From positions 1-10,765 of the forward strand of contig JAJZEU010000062.1 in assembly GCA_021805625.1 (NCBI GenBank): a DNA stretch of 10,765 nt, in the 5' to 3' direction. The notes below the pieces were generated by a model. It did no database searches. It was given only the letters and a program-made list of their open reading frames with translations, and was not told the DNA's origin. Every line of letters starts with the position of its first letter. The stretch's first letter is position 1. The translations under genes and the position numbers were made by a program. This document shows positions 1-6,627 of this stretch, one piece after another. This DNA is from Microcaldota archaeon. GTDB lineage: Archaea > Micrarchaeota > Micrarchaeia > Micrarchaeales > CABMGC01.

Positions 1-1684
1 ACCTGAAGAGAAGCTCTCTTGCATGCGCATCGGGCAGCGGCATGTATATAATCTTGTCGAATCTGCCCGGCCTCATTATGCTAGGATCAAGCACTTGGGG
101 CAGGTTTGTAGCTCCGACTATGACAACGCCCTCCAGCTTCTGGAATCCATCCATCTCGCTTAGCAGCGTCGACATGACCTGCTTTCCACTTTCGCTTTCC
201 AATATTTCCCTGTTGCCCGCTATGCTGTCTATCTCGTCGAAGAAGAGTATGCTCGGTGCGTGCTTCTTTGCTATCGCGAATATCCTTGAAATTGTCTGCG
301 CACTTTCTCCAGGATATGGGGAGAGTATTGAGGATGTCTTAATGTAAAAGAATCCGGCATGTATCTCGTTTGCAAGCGCTCTCATGAGCATCGTCTTTCC
401 TGTTCCTGGCGGACCGAAAAGCAAAATGCCCTTTGAGGGTTTGATATTATACGCGCCGGAAATTTCTCTATGCTCTATCGGAGCGAGGATTGAGGTTGTC
501 ATCTCTTTTTTTGTCTCTTCGTAGTCTACGACATCGGCGAAAGTTTCATTGGTGCCGCTAGTGAGGTTCTCGAAGGCCTCACCGAACTTGCTCCTGAAAT
601 CCTGCTTCATCACCTCGAGTGCCCTGATAACATTTATGTTGTTGAATTCAAGTGCAAGCAAAACAAGAGGCGTTACCGCAAAACCAATGAGGATGTAGAA
701 GTTGAATGCGATTCTGGAGGCATATGAGATGAAAATGTAGGAGGCGGGTATTATGATGCTGAAGAGGCTGGCCTTTGCACCTTTGTACTTTGACCTGCTC
801 TTTATCGCAAAGTTGCCTATTGCAAAGACCACGAGGAGCCATACTACTACCTGTATGAGCACGAAAGCCGTATCGTATCCCAAGGAAAGGGCAGACAGGT
901 ATAGACCGTCTATGATGTGGGAGGTGGTGTTGAAGCCTGCAAATGTCGACAACGAAGAACCCCACATTGATGTGAAATTTGAGAGCGATGGAGCAAGCTT
1001 TGAGGGCACTATGAGAGGGGAATATGGTAAGCTCCCTACGAGATCTGCGTGTGCAACAGAGGGATTGTATGCTATTGCCCCAGATGTTTGTATCCCAGTC
1101 AGAGCCGAGATCGCAGTTATGGCAAGCACCACAACTACTGCGCTTACTGATGCCCTCTTCAGGCCGACTACAAGCGTGGTCATTACCAGTGCAGGTATTT
1201 CAAGGAAATAGCCAAGGAAAGAGAAAGGAAGGGCAATCAGCATGTAGATGAACGTTATGGTGCGGTAGTGCTTGTACCCTAAGAACAGCGAGAGGCTTAT
1301 GAAGATTGTGAATAGCCAGCCGAGCAGAGGCGCCTGGTAGACGAAGATTGGGAGGCTTTCGAAGAGCATGGCAACAAGCCCTAGAAGCGGGTTTATCATT
1401 GCAAGTATGAAAGCTATTGCTAAAATCACAAGAAGGATAGGAAGAGGGAAAAACGGAAGAGCCAGGGAAACGCTTGCGATTGCGAACGAAACGGCAAGCG
1501 CGTCTGGAAAATTCTGGTAAGAGATGAAGCCCCTTGCCACGTCCTTGATCCAGTAAATCGATAGTGGAGCTGATGATGCCCTTCTCGCCTTCAGTGCATA
1601 TACCGGCGGGTGCGCAGCTTTTTTTGCTTGTGCTGCGCCTGCGGTACTACTGGCCATAGTACCTTGCTTTGGAGTATCAGGCAT
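1..1684 (-). CDS. Membrane-anchored AAA+ ATPase (partial, C-terminus beyond left edge)
   Basis: Open from ATG 1684 to the window edge (561 codons seen, no stop). A soluble Ala/Lys-rich N-terminus of about 45 residues is followed by roughly eight or nine hydrophobic segments between residues 50 and 345. These are interrupted around residues 205-265 by a Ser/Thr-rich polar loop that probably faces outside. One classic AAA domain follows: Walker A GPPGTGKT at 424-431 (K430), Walker B FFDE ending D483-E484, sensor-1 ATN (N527) and arginine-finger motif RPGRFD (R538, R541). The AAA core looks closer to Cdc48/Vps4-type than to FtsH, which normally has only two membrane helices; whether a protease domain follows cannot be seen. 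It probably remodels or extracts membrane proteins at the cytoplasmic face (inference). A TATA-like box about 26 nt upstream of the ATG suggests a leaderless mRNA. Confidence 0.88.
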   Translation of the reverse strand, partial: MPDTPKQGTMASSTAGAAQAKKAAHPPVYALKARRASSAPLSIYWIKDVARGFISYQNFPDALAVSFAIASVSLALPFFPLPILLVILAIAFILAMINPLLGLVAMLFESLPIFVYQAPLLGWLFTIFISLSLFLGYKHYRTITFIYMLIALPFSFLGYFLEIPALVMTTLVVGLKRASVSAVVVVLAITAISALTGIQTSGAIAYNPSVAHADLVGSLPYSPLIVPSKLAPSLSNFTSMWGSSLSTFAGFNTTSHIIDGLYLSALSLGYDTAFVLIQVVVWLLVVFAIGNFAIKSRSKYKGAKASLFSIIIPASYIFISYASRIAFNFYILIGFAVTPLVLLALEFNNINVIRALEVMKQDFRSKFGEAFENLTSGTNETFADVVDYEETKKEMTTSILAPIEHREISGAYNIKPSKGILLFGPPGTGKTMLMRALANEIHAGFFYIKTSSILSPYPGESAQTISRIFAIAKKHAPSILFFDEIDSIAGNREILESESGKQVMSTLLSEMDGFQKLEGVVIVGATNLPQVLDPSIMRPGRFDKIIYMPLPDAHARELLFR

Positions 1685-1705
1685 GGTTTTATATTGACTA
1701 TGATA

Positions 1706-1713
1706 CTTAAATA
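1706..1713 (-). promoter_or_regulatory. TATA box for the AAA ATPase gene
   Basis: On the minus strand this reads TATTTAAG and is centred 25-26 nt upstream of the ATG at 1684. At the usual archaeal TATA-to-start distance, transcription would begin at or beside the ATG, giving a leaderless mRNA. No Shine-Dalgarno sequence is visible before the ATG, which agrees. Confidence 0.5.
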
Positions 1714-1768
1714 GCTTATCAGTCGCAATTCGCTGCGGATACGTCGACGCAGGTAGGATTAATAAAAG

Positions 1769-1776
1769 TATAAAAA
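1769..1776 (+). promoter_or_regulatory. TATA box for tRNA-Tyr
   Basis: TATAAAAA, in an A-rich stretch about 28-35 nt upstream of the mature tRNA 5' end at 1804, would place initiation a few bases before the tRNA. This is the usual arrangement for archaeal tRNA genes. Confidence 0.6.
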
Positions 1777-1803
1777 CTGCATAATCCAAGTGTATTTGCG
1801 AAA

Positions 1804-1910
1804 CCCGTTGTAGCTCAATGGCTAGAGCGGCCGGCTGTAGCTTGATAGGTCTTGGCTTCTGCCAAGAAGTAGATACCGGCAGGTTGGGTGTTCAATTCAC
1901 CCCAACGGGA
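1804..1910 (+). tRNA. tRNA-Tyr(GUA) with a 34-nt intron at 37/38
   Basis: The acceptor stem CCCGTTG (1804-1810) pairs with CAACGGG (1903-1909). The discriminator is A1910 and CCA is not encoded. The D stem is GCTC/GAGC, the T arm is GGGTG-TTCAATT-CACCC (1886-1902) and the variable loop has 5 nt. Anticodon stem GCCGG (1830-1834) pairs with CCGGC (1876-1880). The spliced loop reads CTGTAGA with anticodon GTA at 1837-1839. The C1-G72 pair and A73 are known identity features of archaeal tRNA-Tyr and support the call. An intron at 1841-1874 must be removed to form the loop. Loop nucleotides CTGT (1835-1838) pair with GTAG (1869-1872), giving the four-base-pair centre of a bulge-helix-bulge motif. 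The intron also has a strong internal hairpin, 1851-1856 with 1861-1866. The 3' end lies 12 nt from the convergent alcohol dehydrogenase stop codon. Confidence 0.96.
1841..1874 (+). other. tRNA-Tyr intron (bulge-helix-bulge)
   Basis: This 34-nt insert follows anticodon-loop position 37. The flanking three-base bulges are 1839-1841 and 1873-1875, around the 4-bp helix CTGT/GTAG (which includes G-U pairs). The inner helix beyond the bulge is weak (TT/AA), so the motif is somewhat relaxed. A hairpin CTTGGC-TTCT-GCCAAG fills the rest. It is probably cut by the archaeal tRNA-splicing endonuclease. Confidence 0.88.
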
Positions 1911-1922
1911 ATCGGGTTTGAG

Positions 1923-2930
1923 TCAGATTCTGAGTACCGCCGAGCCATGAAGCTTGTCATGCTTGAGCATTGCCAGCGCCTCGTTGGCTTCTTCCAGCAT
2001 GAATTCCTGAATCTCCGTCCTTATCGGAATCTTTGCTGCGAGGCTGAGGAATTCCCTTATGTCTTTCTTTGTGTAGTTCGTGACGCTCATCACGGATTTC
2101 TCATAGTACAGCTGCTTGTTGTAGTCAATTTTGGGTATCTTGCTCATGTAAATGTCTTCTATGACTACCTTGCCTCCTTTCCTCACCGTATCGAGCGCCT
2201 TTGGTACGAGCCATCCGACTGGTGCTGTGATTATGGCGCTGTCCGCGATAATCTTTGGAGACCCGTGCAGGTTGCCTGCCCATTTGGCCCCCATCTGCCT
2301 TGCTGCATGGCGGTGCTTCATGTCCCTTGTAAATACTATCACTTCGCTGTCAAGGTACCTTGCGATCTGTATAATTATCCTTGCAGATGAGCCGAAACCG
2401 AATATCGCAAGCGTTTTGCCCCTTCCAACTTCTGCAAGCTTCAGAGCCCTGTAGCCTATTATGCCAGCGCAGAAAAGCGGTGCCGCATGAACAGCATCGA
2501 AGCCTTTCGGAAGAGGGAATGCATAATCTTCTCGCACGGTCACATACTCTGCATATCCGCCATCTGTGCTGTACCCTGTAAGTTTTGGACTCTCACAAAG
2601 GTTTTCCATTCCCACTTTGCAGTATCTGCATTTTCCGCACGTGCTGTTTATCCAGGTTATGCCTACACTTTCCCTTACCCTTCTGCCCTTCACGCCCTTT
2701 CCAGCTGAAACTATCCTCCCGATTATCTGGTGTCCCGGTATGACAGGCAGCTTCCGCTTTGCCAACTCACCTTCTATCACGTGGAGGTCTGTCCTGCACA
2801 CCCCGCACGCATCGACCTTTACGAGCACTTCATTCTCCTTTTGTTTTGGAACGTTTACATTTTCAGATTTTAGAGGGACCTTTTCTATAGCCATGAAATG
2901 TCGAAGGACCATCGCACGCATTTTCTCCAT
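1923..2930 (-). CDS. Zinc-dependent medium-chain alcohol dehydrogenase
   Basis: 335 residues, the usual length for zinc MDR alcohol dehydrogenases. Catalytic-zinc ligands are C45, H67 and C154; the Glu that normally follows the His is Gln68. Structural-zinc cysteines are C98, C101, C104 and C112 in the CX2CX2CX7C spacing. The Rossmann dinucleotide motif is G178-F-G180-S-S-A183, with Ala for the third glycine. A GGYAEY motif and the segment around C154 (FCAGIIGYRAL) place it with bacterial/archaeal AdhA-type enzymes. It probably oxidises alcohols or reduces aldehydes with NAD(P); the substrate cannot be read. ATG 2930 (possibly near-leaderless, TATA box at 2961-2968) and ATG 2921 (preceded by GGAG) both fit; 2921 gives the more typical N-terminus. 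It is a single gene, convergent with tRNA-Tyr and divergent from tRNA-Asp. Confidence 0.93.
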   Translation of the reverse strand: MEKMRAMVLRHFMAIEKVPLKSENVNVPKQKENEVLVKVDACGVCRTDLHVIEGELAKRKLPVIPGHQIIGRIVSAGKGVKGRRVRESVGITWINSTCGKCRYCKVGMENLCESPKLTGYSTDGGYAEYVTVREDYAFPLPKGFDAVHAAPLFCAGIIGYRALKLAEVGRGKTLAIFGFGSSARIIIQIARYLDSEVIVFTRDMKHRHAARQMGAKWAGNLHGSPKIIADSAIITAPVGWLVPKALDTVRKGGKVVIEDIYMSKIPKIDYNKQLYYEKSVMSVTNYTKKDIREFLSLAAKIPIRTEIQEFMLEEANEALAMLKHDKLHGSAVLRI

Positions 2931-2960
2931 GGCAAACGCTTTAACATTGCTCGTAAGGAA

Positions 2961-2968
2961 TAAATATC
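2961..2968. promoter_or_regulatory. TATA box between adh and tRNA-Asp, possibly shared
   Basis: TAAATATC lies about 28 nt before the mature 5' end of tRNA-Asp (2992). Read on the other strand (GATATTTA), it lies about 34 nt before the alcohol dehydrogenase ATG at 2930. The 61-nt gap shows no other strong TATA element, so it may serve both directions. Confidence 0.5.
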
Positions 2969-2991
2969 ATTCAGAAGAATAGTATACGCGC

Positions 2992-3064
2992 GCCTCGGTA
3001 GTGTAGTGGTCCAGCATGCGAGCCTGTCACGCTTGCGACCCGGGTTCGAATCCCGGCCGAGGCG
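2992..3064 (+). tRNA. tRNA-Asp(GUC), intronless
   Basis: Acceptor stem GCCTCGG (2992-2998) pairs perfectly with CCGAGGC (3057-3063), followed by discriminator G3064; CCA is not encoded. The D stem GTGT/GCAT includes G-U pairs. The anticodon stem is CGAGC/GCTTG with loop CTGTCAC and anticodon GTC at 3026-3028. The T arm is CCGGG-TTCGAAT-CCCGG. G73 fits aspartate identity. It has a TATA box about 28 nt upstream and a T-run directly downstream, so it looks fully functional, unlike the second tRNA-Asp copy at 7335-7425. Confidence 0.97.
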
Positions 3065-3073
3065 TTTTTATTT
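3065..3073 (+). terminator. T-run after tRNA-Asp
   Basis: TTTTTATTT directly follows the discriminator base. Oligo-T runs are the usual archaeal intrinsic termination signal, so this probably ends tRNA-Asp transcription. The same bases are TATA-like and lie about 35 nt before the pyrE start, so they might also help promote pyrE. Confidence 0.45.
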
Positions 3074-3094
3074 CTTCCTCTGCAATGATAAGAA

Positions 3095-3099
3095 GAGGG
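3095..3099 (+). promoter_or_regulatory. Ribosome-binding site that fixes the TTG start of pyrE
   Basis: GAGGG ends 7 nt before TTG 3107. No in-frame ATG exists nearby, so this site decides the start. Confidence 0.65.
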
Positions 3100-3106
3100 T
3101 AATCTT

Positions 3107-3625
3107 TTGATAAAGAAAAGACTTATCGAAGCAGGGGCGATAAAGTTTGGAGATTTTACTCTTGCATCTGGGAAAAAAGCCGGATATTACATCGATATAA
3201 AAGAAGCCCTGACAAGACCGGACATCCTAGATGAGATCTCTGAGGGGCTGTCGGAAAAAGTATCGGCAGATAGGATTGCGGGTGTTGAACTTGGGGCGGT
3301 GCCGCTCCTTATTGCGGCCTCCATGAGGCTGAAGATACCTTACATTATAGTGAGAAAGGAAAAGAAACCGCATGGAACGGAGAAACTTTTTATTGGAGAT
3401 GTGCAGCCTGGTGAAAACATAAATATTTTGGAGGATGTCGTGACGACAGGTAATTCTGTCCTAAGAGCAGCCGAAATGCTCATAGACAGAGGAGCTAAAG
3501 TTTCAAAAGTGATCTGCGTCGTTGACAGGGAAGAGGGAGGGGAAGAATTGCTCAAGGCCAATGGCATTGAACTAGTGCACCTTATGAGAGCATCAGAGCT
3601 TCTTACAGATAATGTTCACAAATAA
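3107..3625 (+). CDS. pyrE: Orotate phosphoribosyltransferase
   Basis: 172 residues, within the archaeal range. It catalyses orotate + PRPP to OMP + diphosphate, the fifth step of UMP synthesis, in the cytoplasm. The substrate-binding motif SGKKAGYYID is at 21-30, the flexible catalytic loop with R83-K84 and HGT (89-91) follows, and the PRPP-binding signature ILEDVVTTGNS spans 107-117 with acidic pair E109-D110. The start is TTG: a GAGGG ribosome-binding site lies at 3095-3099, seven bases upstream, and an upstream ATG at 3085 meets a stop after five codons. OMP decarboxylase is not adjacent, so the pathway is not clustered here. The gene follows tRNA-Asp by 42 nt in the same direction. Confidence 0.95.
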   Translation: MIKKRLIEAGAIKFGDFTLASGKKAGYYIDIKEALTRPDILDEISEGLSEKVSADRIAGVELGAVPLLIAASMRLKIPYIIVRKEKKPHGTEKLFIGDVQPGENINILEDVVTTGNSVLRAAEMLIDRGAKVSKVICVVDREEGGEELLKANGIELVHLMRASELLTDNVHK

Positions 3626-3664
3626 TACTGATAGAATGAAAATCGTGACTATTTCAAACTTTAG

Positions 3665-4009
3665 CACGACGAATTTTTAGCCCTTCTCCTCGTATGCCAT
3701 TTTAATGGTAGCGCTGGCCGAGACGAATTTTTCTGTAGACGCAGTGTCGGATTCGAGCTTGAGGCTACGAAATTCTCAAACACCAGCTTATCAGAGCCGT
3801 TTCCTATAACAGAATTCCAGAGTACCGAGCTCCTTCTCGACAAGAGGCGCTTGCAGCTGAGGAGCCAAAAGAGGACCAGGATACTCAAGACGCTGTCATT
3901 CCTATTCAAGTACTTGCGAGACTTCTTCACCGAAAGGCGTTTCTGGGAAGTCACCCTGCCGGTGATAACCAAGGCGAGTGGCGATGGCAAGGCTAGGTAC
4001 TTGTGTTAG
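3665..4009 (+). pseudogene. asnS: Asparaginyl/aspartyl-tRNA synthetase remnant (class IIb)
   Basis: This frame is open for 114 codons between TAG 3662 and TAG 4007 but has no plausible start. From about 3719 it reads as class IIb synthetase. First comes the end of the anticodon-binding OB fold (GFELEA, 3749-3766), then the linker SEPFPIT (3791-3811), then TELLLDKR, corresponding to the family's conserved E(F/L)LLD-R element before the catalytic domain. The motif-1 region follows (RDFFTERRFWEVTLPVITKAS, roughly 3917-3979). The next family motif, an E-G-G--LF-like segment, is degraded to GDGKARYL and the frame stops. Most of the OB domain and everything after motif 1 (motifs 2 and 3) are missing, against about 430 residues in intact enzymes, so it cannot be active. 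The spacing of conserved residues favours AsnRS over AspRS. It lies between pyrE and a convergent gene. Confidence 0.8.
3668..3732 (+). repeat. 11-bp direct repeat near the synthetase remnant
   Basis: GACGAATTTTT occurs at 3668-3678 and 3722-3732, 54 nt apart and in the same reading frame. The second copy is where recognisable synthetase homology begins, so it could mark a rearrangement junction. Chance cannot be excluded at this length. Confidence 0.3.
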
Positions 4010-4032
4010 AAAAACCTGTCCTAAAAGTGTGG

Positions 4033-4812
4033 TCAATGAAATAATTGTGAACTAGCGCCTTGTGCTGCCATCATGCGCATGAATTTGAGGTACGCGGTCC
4101 TCCTTTTCCTATAAAATGGCTCGAGCCTTACCATTTCTGTGTGAAAACTCTCTGAATTTATTAGTTTTTTTATTCTCGTTTTCATCTGTTTGTTTTCGAT
4201 ATTATTCAAGGATGCTCTGATAAAGTAGTTCAGCATGTCTGGTCTTACGGCGGCTGCATGTAAAATCATGTAATAGAGCGCACCTTCTTTGCTGATGAAT
4301 CTGAATCTTAGCTCCTTAAGCTTCGACTTATCGTTTTTATATGTAAAATCAAGTTGTTTGCCAGATATTTTGCGGTTCTTGATAACTCTTGGCGGTACAA
4401 GATCGCAATATATGATTTTGTCGCAGTCCAAAAGAAAATTTGAAGGTTTTACCTCAACTATTGTTTTTGGAAACTTTCCGAATATGTAGTTTCTATCGAC
4501 TATTCTCAGCATTTGGACAAAATATTTCTCCACTTTCGTTCTTGGAGTTCTTCCGAGCTCTATTTCAAGGTTCTTGATATAAAAATCCTCTATCAGTACT
4601 ATGGATCCGGTACTCTTTTCGATGGTTTTGCTATATAATCTTGTGGTAGGTGTGCCGTTCTCCTCAAGCTGCCTCTTGTATTCAGATATTAATTTTAGAA
4701 CTTTGGCCCTATCGATTCCCTTGGGAAGCTTTATTCTCTTTTTTATGTAGGTCCTTTTTCTTTCAAGAAAAACGTCGTTTACTGTGTATTTACCGTTTAG
4801 TGGAAATCTCAT
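4033..4812 (-). CDS. Kinase-like (APH/protein-kinase-fold) protein with altered catalytic loop
   Basis: 259 residues, not recognised as a named family. The N-terminal part has a lysine-bearing strand (YIKK, 22-25), a charged helix (35-52) and a hinge-like strand SIVLIEDFY (70-78), consistent with a small kinase N-lobe. The central segment matches a kinase catalytic loop and metal site: VEVKPSNFLL (119-128) followed by IIYCDLVPP (133-141). By this alignment K122, N125 and the second metal-binding Asp (D137) are kept, but the catalytic Asp position is Glu120. The rest is helical and strongly basic (Arg/Lys-rich 207-247). The ATG lies inside the upstream Nudix-nucleotidyltransferase gene (23-nt overlap), so the two are probably translationally coupled. 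The kinase-like fold is inference from motif spacing; an unrelated fold is possible. Confidence 0.7.
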   Translation of the reverse strand: MRFPLNGKYTVNDVFLERKRTYIKKRIKLPKGIDRAKVLKLISEYKRQLEENGTPTTRLYSKTIEKSTGSIVLIEDFYIKNLEIELGRTPRTKVEKYFVQMLRIVDRNYIFGKFPKTIVEVKPSNFLLDCDKIIYCDLVPPRVIKNRKISGKQLDFTYKNDKSKLKELRFRFISKEGALYYMILHAAAVRPDMLNYFIRASLNNIENKQMKTRIKKLINSESFHTEMVRLEPFYRKRRTAYLKFMRMMAAQGASSQLFH

Positions 4813-5971
4813 CTAAGGTACCCAAATGGATTTTATCTTTCAGGAAGCTTATGGATGTGTGATACAGCGTCGTGTAGATGCCATATATCTCGTTCATCTC
4901 GAGAGGCTTGCCGTTCTCTATAGCAGATTGCATCTTTTTCATCTCTTCGTCTGAAAACACGTTTGGAAACCGGTAGTTGAAATCATCAAGCGCATCAAGC
5001 TCATCGCCATACCACTTACCCTGAAGCTCTATGACCATCCTCATGATTGGAGGTATACGCTTCGTGAAATACAGCGCGTTGGTGTTGTTTTTGGAATTGC
5101 CAAACATTGTCTGTCTTATTCTATAGATGTAGTACTGCATTTTTGACAGCACACTCAGCGAAATCGCCTTCTCGTCAGGAGGCTTGATTACATCAAACGG
5201 GTTACGGCCGACAATTGTGATTGCACCCCCTATAACAAAGTAGTAAAATGAGCCGCTTGAATCCCACGAGATGAAATCCGCATTTGATGGCAGTTCTTTT
5301 GCATATGTTAGCTGAAGATCGCAGTTTAATCTGCCTTTGTTGAGCATTTTTATTGATTCTATATCGCCTGCCTTTTCTTCATCTAGGATTACCACTATGT
5401 CATAATCGGAGTTTTCATTATTTCTTCCTGTGGTGCGGGAGCCGTACAATAGAAATCCTATGAATCGCTCTGCGAACTTGTCTTTTATCTTAGCACCGTA
5501 CTCATTAGCCTTGGTATAACTATCCAGTATCTTGTTGCAAAGCGTCAGGCTTCTGACAAGTCTTGGGTCTAGATGCTTTACCGCATCATCCTCAGTTATC
5601 CATTTGAAATCGTCATGCTCAAGCTCATCGTTCTGCTTTATTGTAATTTGGGTCTCCGGGAGCACCTCTACGATGAAGTTCCTGTTCAGAGCACCCTTGT
5701 ATCCCGCCTTTTCCCACATCTCTTTTGGGTAGTTAATCACAAAATCGTGGTGGGTTTCCCACATCTTTACAATATCTTTCTTTGCGATGCCGCATTCCTC
5801 TCCAAGCTCCCTTACGACCGCATCTGAATGTGTCTCGTTTTGCTTGACGCCTCCTTTTGGAAACTCCCATCCGGTCCAGTTTTTTATTCTGTGCAGTATC
5901 AAGAACTCCTTTTTTGAGCCCACTTTTTTGTATACTATTGCTTGCATACCTTTGCGGAAATCGTACTCCAT
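4790..5971 (-). CDS. Nudix hydrolase - Pol-beta-type nucleotidyltransferase fusion protein
   Basis: 393 residues from ATG 5971, numbered so here. The N-terminal Nudix domain (about 1-140) has a perfect Nudix box GX5EX7REUXEEXGU at 40-62, preceded by GWEFPKG as in Ap4A-hydrolase-like members. After a helical linker comes a nucleotidyltransferase domain: GS at 177-178, G182, S188-D189-x-D191, and a likely third acidic residue D218 in LNCDLQL. The remaining 170 residues are mixed, then helical; no HEPN R-X4-6-H motif is seen. Nudix enzymes hydrolyse nucleoside diphosphate-linked compounds, while this transferase fold moves NMP onto a protein, RNA or small molecule, so the protein could both make and remove a nucleotidyl mark (inference). 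GTG 5980 is an alternative start, but GTGA just upstream of ATG 5971 favours ATG. HAD gene 14 nt upstream. Confidence 0.88.
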   Translation of the reverse strand: MEYDFRKGMQAIVYKKVGSKKEFLILHRIKNWTGWEFPKGGVKQNETHSDAVVRELGEECGIAKKDIVKMWETHHDFVINYPKEMWEKAGYKGALNRNFIVEVLPETQITIKQNDELEHDDFKWITEDDAVKHLDPRLVRSLTLCNKILDSYTKANEYGAKIKDKFAERFIGFLLYGSRTTGRNNENSDYDIVVILDEEKAGDIESIKMLNKGRLNCDLQLTYAKELPSNADFISWDSSGSFYYFVIGGAITIVGRNPFDVIKPPDEKAISLSVLSKMQYYIYRIRQTMFGNSKNNTNALYFTKRIPPIMRMVIELQGKWYGDELDALDDFNYRFPNVFSDEEMKKMQSAIENGKPLEMNEIYGIYTTLYHTSISFLKDKIHLGTLDEISTKR

Positions 5972-5985
5972 TTTCGTCACTAGGT

Positions 5986-6612
5986 TTATCTCTTTATAAT
6001 ATCGGTGAATATCTTTTTAATGCTGCCCCTGAACATAACTGCCCTTATGCCAGCCCTCATGGCGCCTCGTAGCTCCCACTTATCGTGCCCCACAAACACA
6101 GCGTCTCCGGACCAGATATTCATTGCATCCAATACAGCCAAATAAGCCATTCTATCAGGCTTCACATACCCGATTTTGGATGAACAAAAGACGCCATCGA
6201 CTAGCTTTATAATTCCAAGCCTCCTGAGAATCTTGTTTCTATTCTTTGTTGTATAGCCCGTATTGCTCAGAATCGCTATCTTTATCCCCATTTTTCTGAG
6301 CCTTGAAAGATAAAACAGCATTTTTCTGTCTTTTAGTTTGATTCTATTCTCCCATTTTTTTTCTATCGTGCTATATTCTTTTATCAACTTTGGTTTAAGG
6401 CCAAGGTATTGCAGGTATTCCAGCCTTGCTTGCCTAAAAGTGATCTTTCCTGTCTTTGTCATTGCTGAAAGTTTGATCCATTCTGCATCTTTTTTGTCAA
6501 TTCTCAGTGGTTTGTTCCTCTTCAACATCGCTTTAATCTCTTTTTTCATGGACTTTGCGTAGCTTTCATCGAATAGAACGCCGGCCATGTCAAATATTAC
6601 CAGTCTAGGCAC
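5986..6612 (-). CDS. HAD-superfamily hydrolase-like protein with D-M-A motif I
   Basis: 208 residues from GTG 6612 (TTG 6615 is possible; GTGAG at 6616-6620 suits either). HAD motifs in order: motif I FDMAGVLF with nucleophile D8, motif II SNT (S116), motif III K151 in YVKPDR, and motif IV region VGHDKWEL (174-181), followed by GAMRAG. A helical cap of about 75 residues lies between motifs I and II. The general acid/base Asp two residues after the nucleophile is Ala10, as in the DxA motif of phosphonoacetaldehyde hydrolase rather than the DxD of ordinary phosphatases, and motif IV has GHD where GD is usual. Phosphatase activity is therefore uncertain. It lies 15 nt after the NDP kinase gene and 14 nt before the Nudix fusion, so it is co-transcribed with both. 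Confidence 0.87.
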   Translation of the reverse strand: MPRLVIFDMAGVLFDESYAKSMKKEIKAMLKRNKPLRIDKKDAEWIKLSAMTKTGKITFRQARLEYLQYLGLKPKLIKEYSTIEKKWENRIKLKDRKMLFYLSRLRKMGIKIAILSNTGYTTKNRNKILRRLGIIKLVDGVFCSSKIGYVKPDRMAYLAVLDAMNIWSGDAVFVGHDKWELRGAMRAGIRAVMFRGSIKKIFTDIIKR

Positions 6613-6627
6613 CAACTCACGGGCATA

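Noticed and set aside
753..1211. 152-codon plus-strand open frame
   Set aside because: It lies antisense to the AAA ATPase membrane domain, whose minus-strand frame has continuous hydrophobic helices and leads into clear Walker motifs.
1818..2390. 190-codon plus-strand open frame
   Set aside because: It overlaps tRNA-Tyr and is antisense to the alcohol dehydrogenase, whose zinc-ligand pattern is clear.
3661..3990. 109-codon minus-strand open frame
   Set aside because: It is Arg/Ser/Leu-rich with no recognisable motif, and the opposite strand carries ordered synthetase motifs over the same bases.
3851..4009. Short gene starting at TTG 3851 within the synthetase remnant
   Set aside because: It would begin in the middle of a conserved family element, has no convincing ribosome-binding site and lacks motifs 2 and 3.
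4790..5971. MNT-HEPN type toxin-antitoxin system
   Set aside because: The transferase motif is present, but neither the C-terminal helices nor the neighbouring gene shows the HEPN R-X4-6-H motif, and the fused Nudix domain does not fit that pattern.
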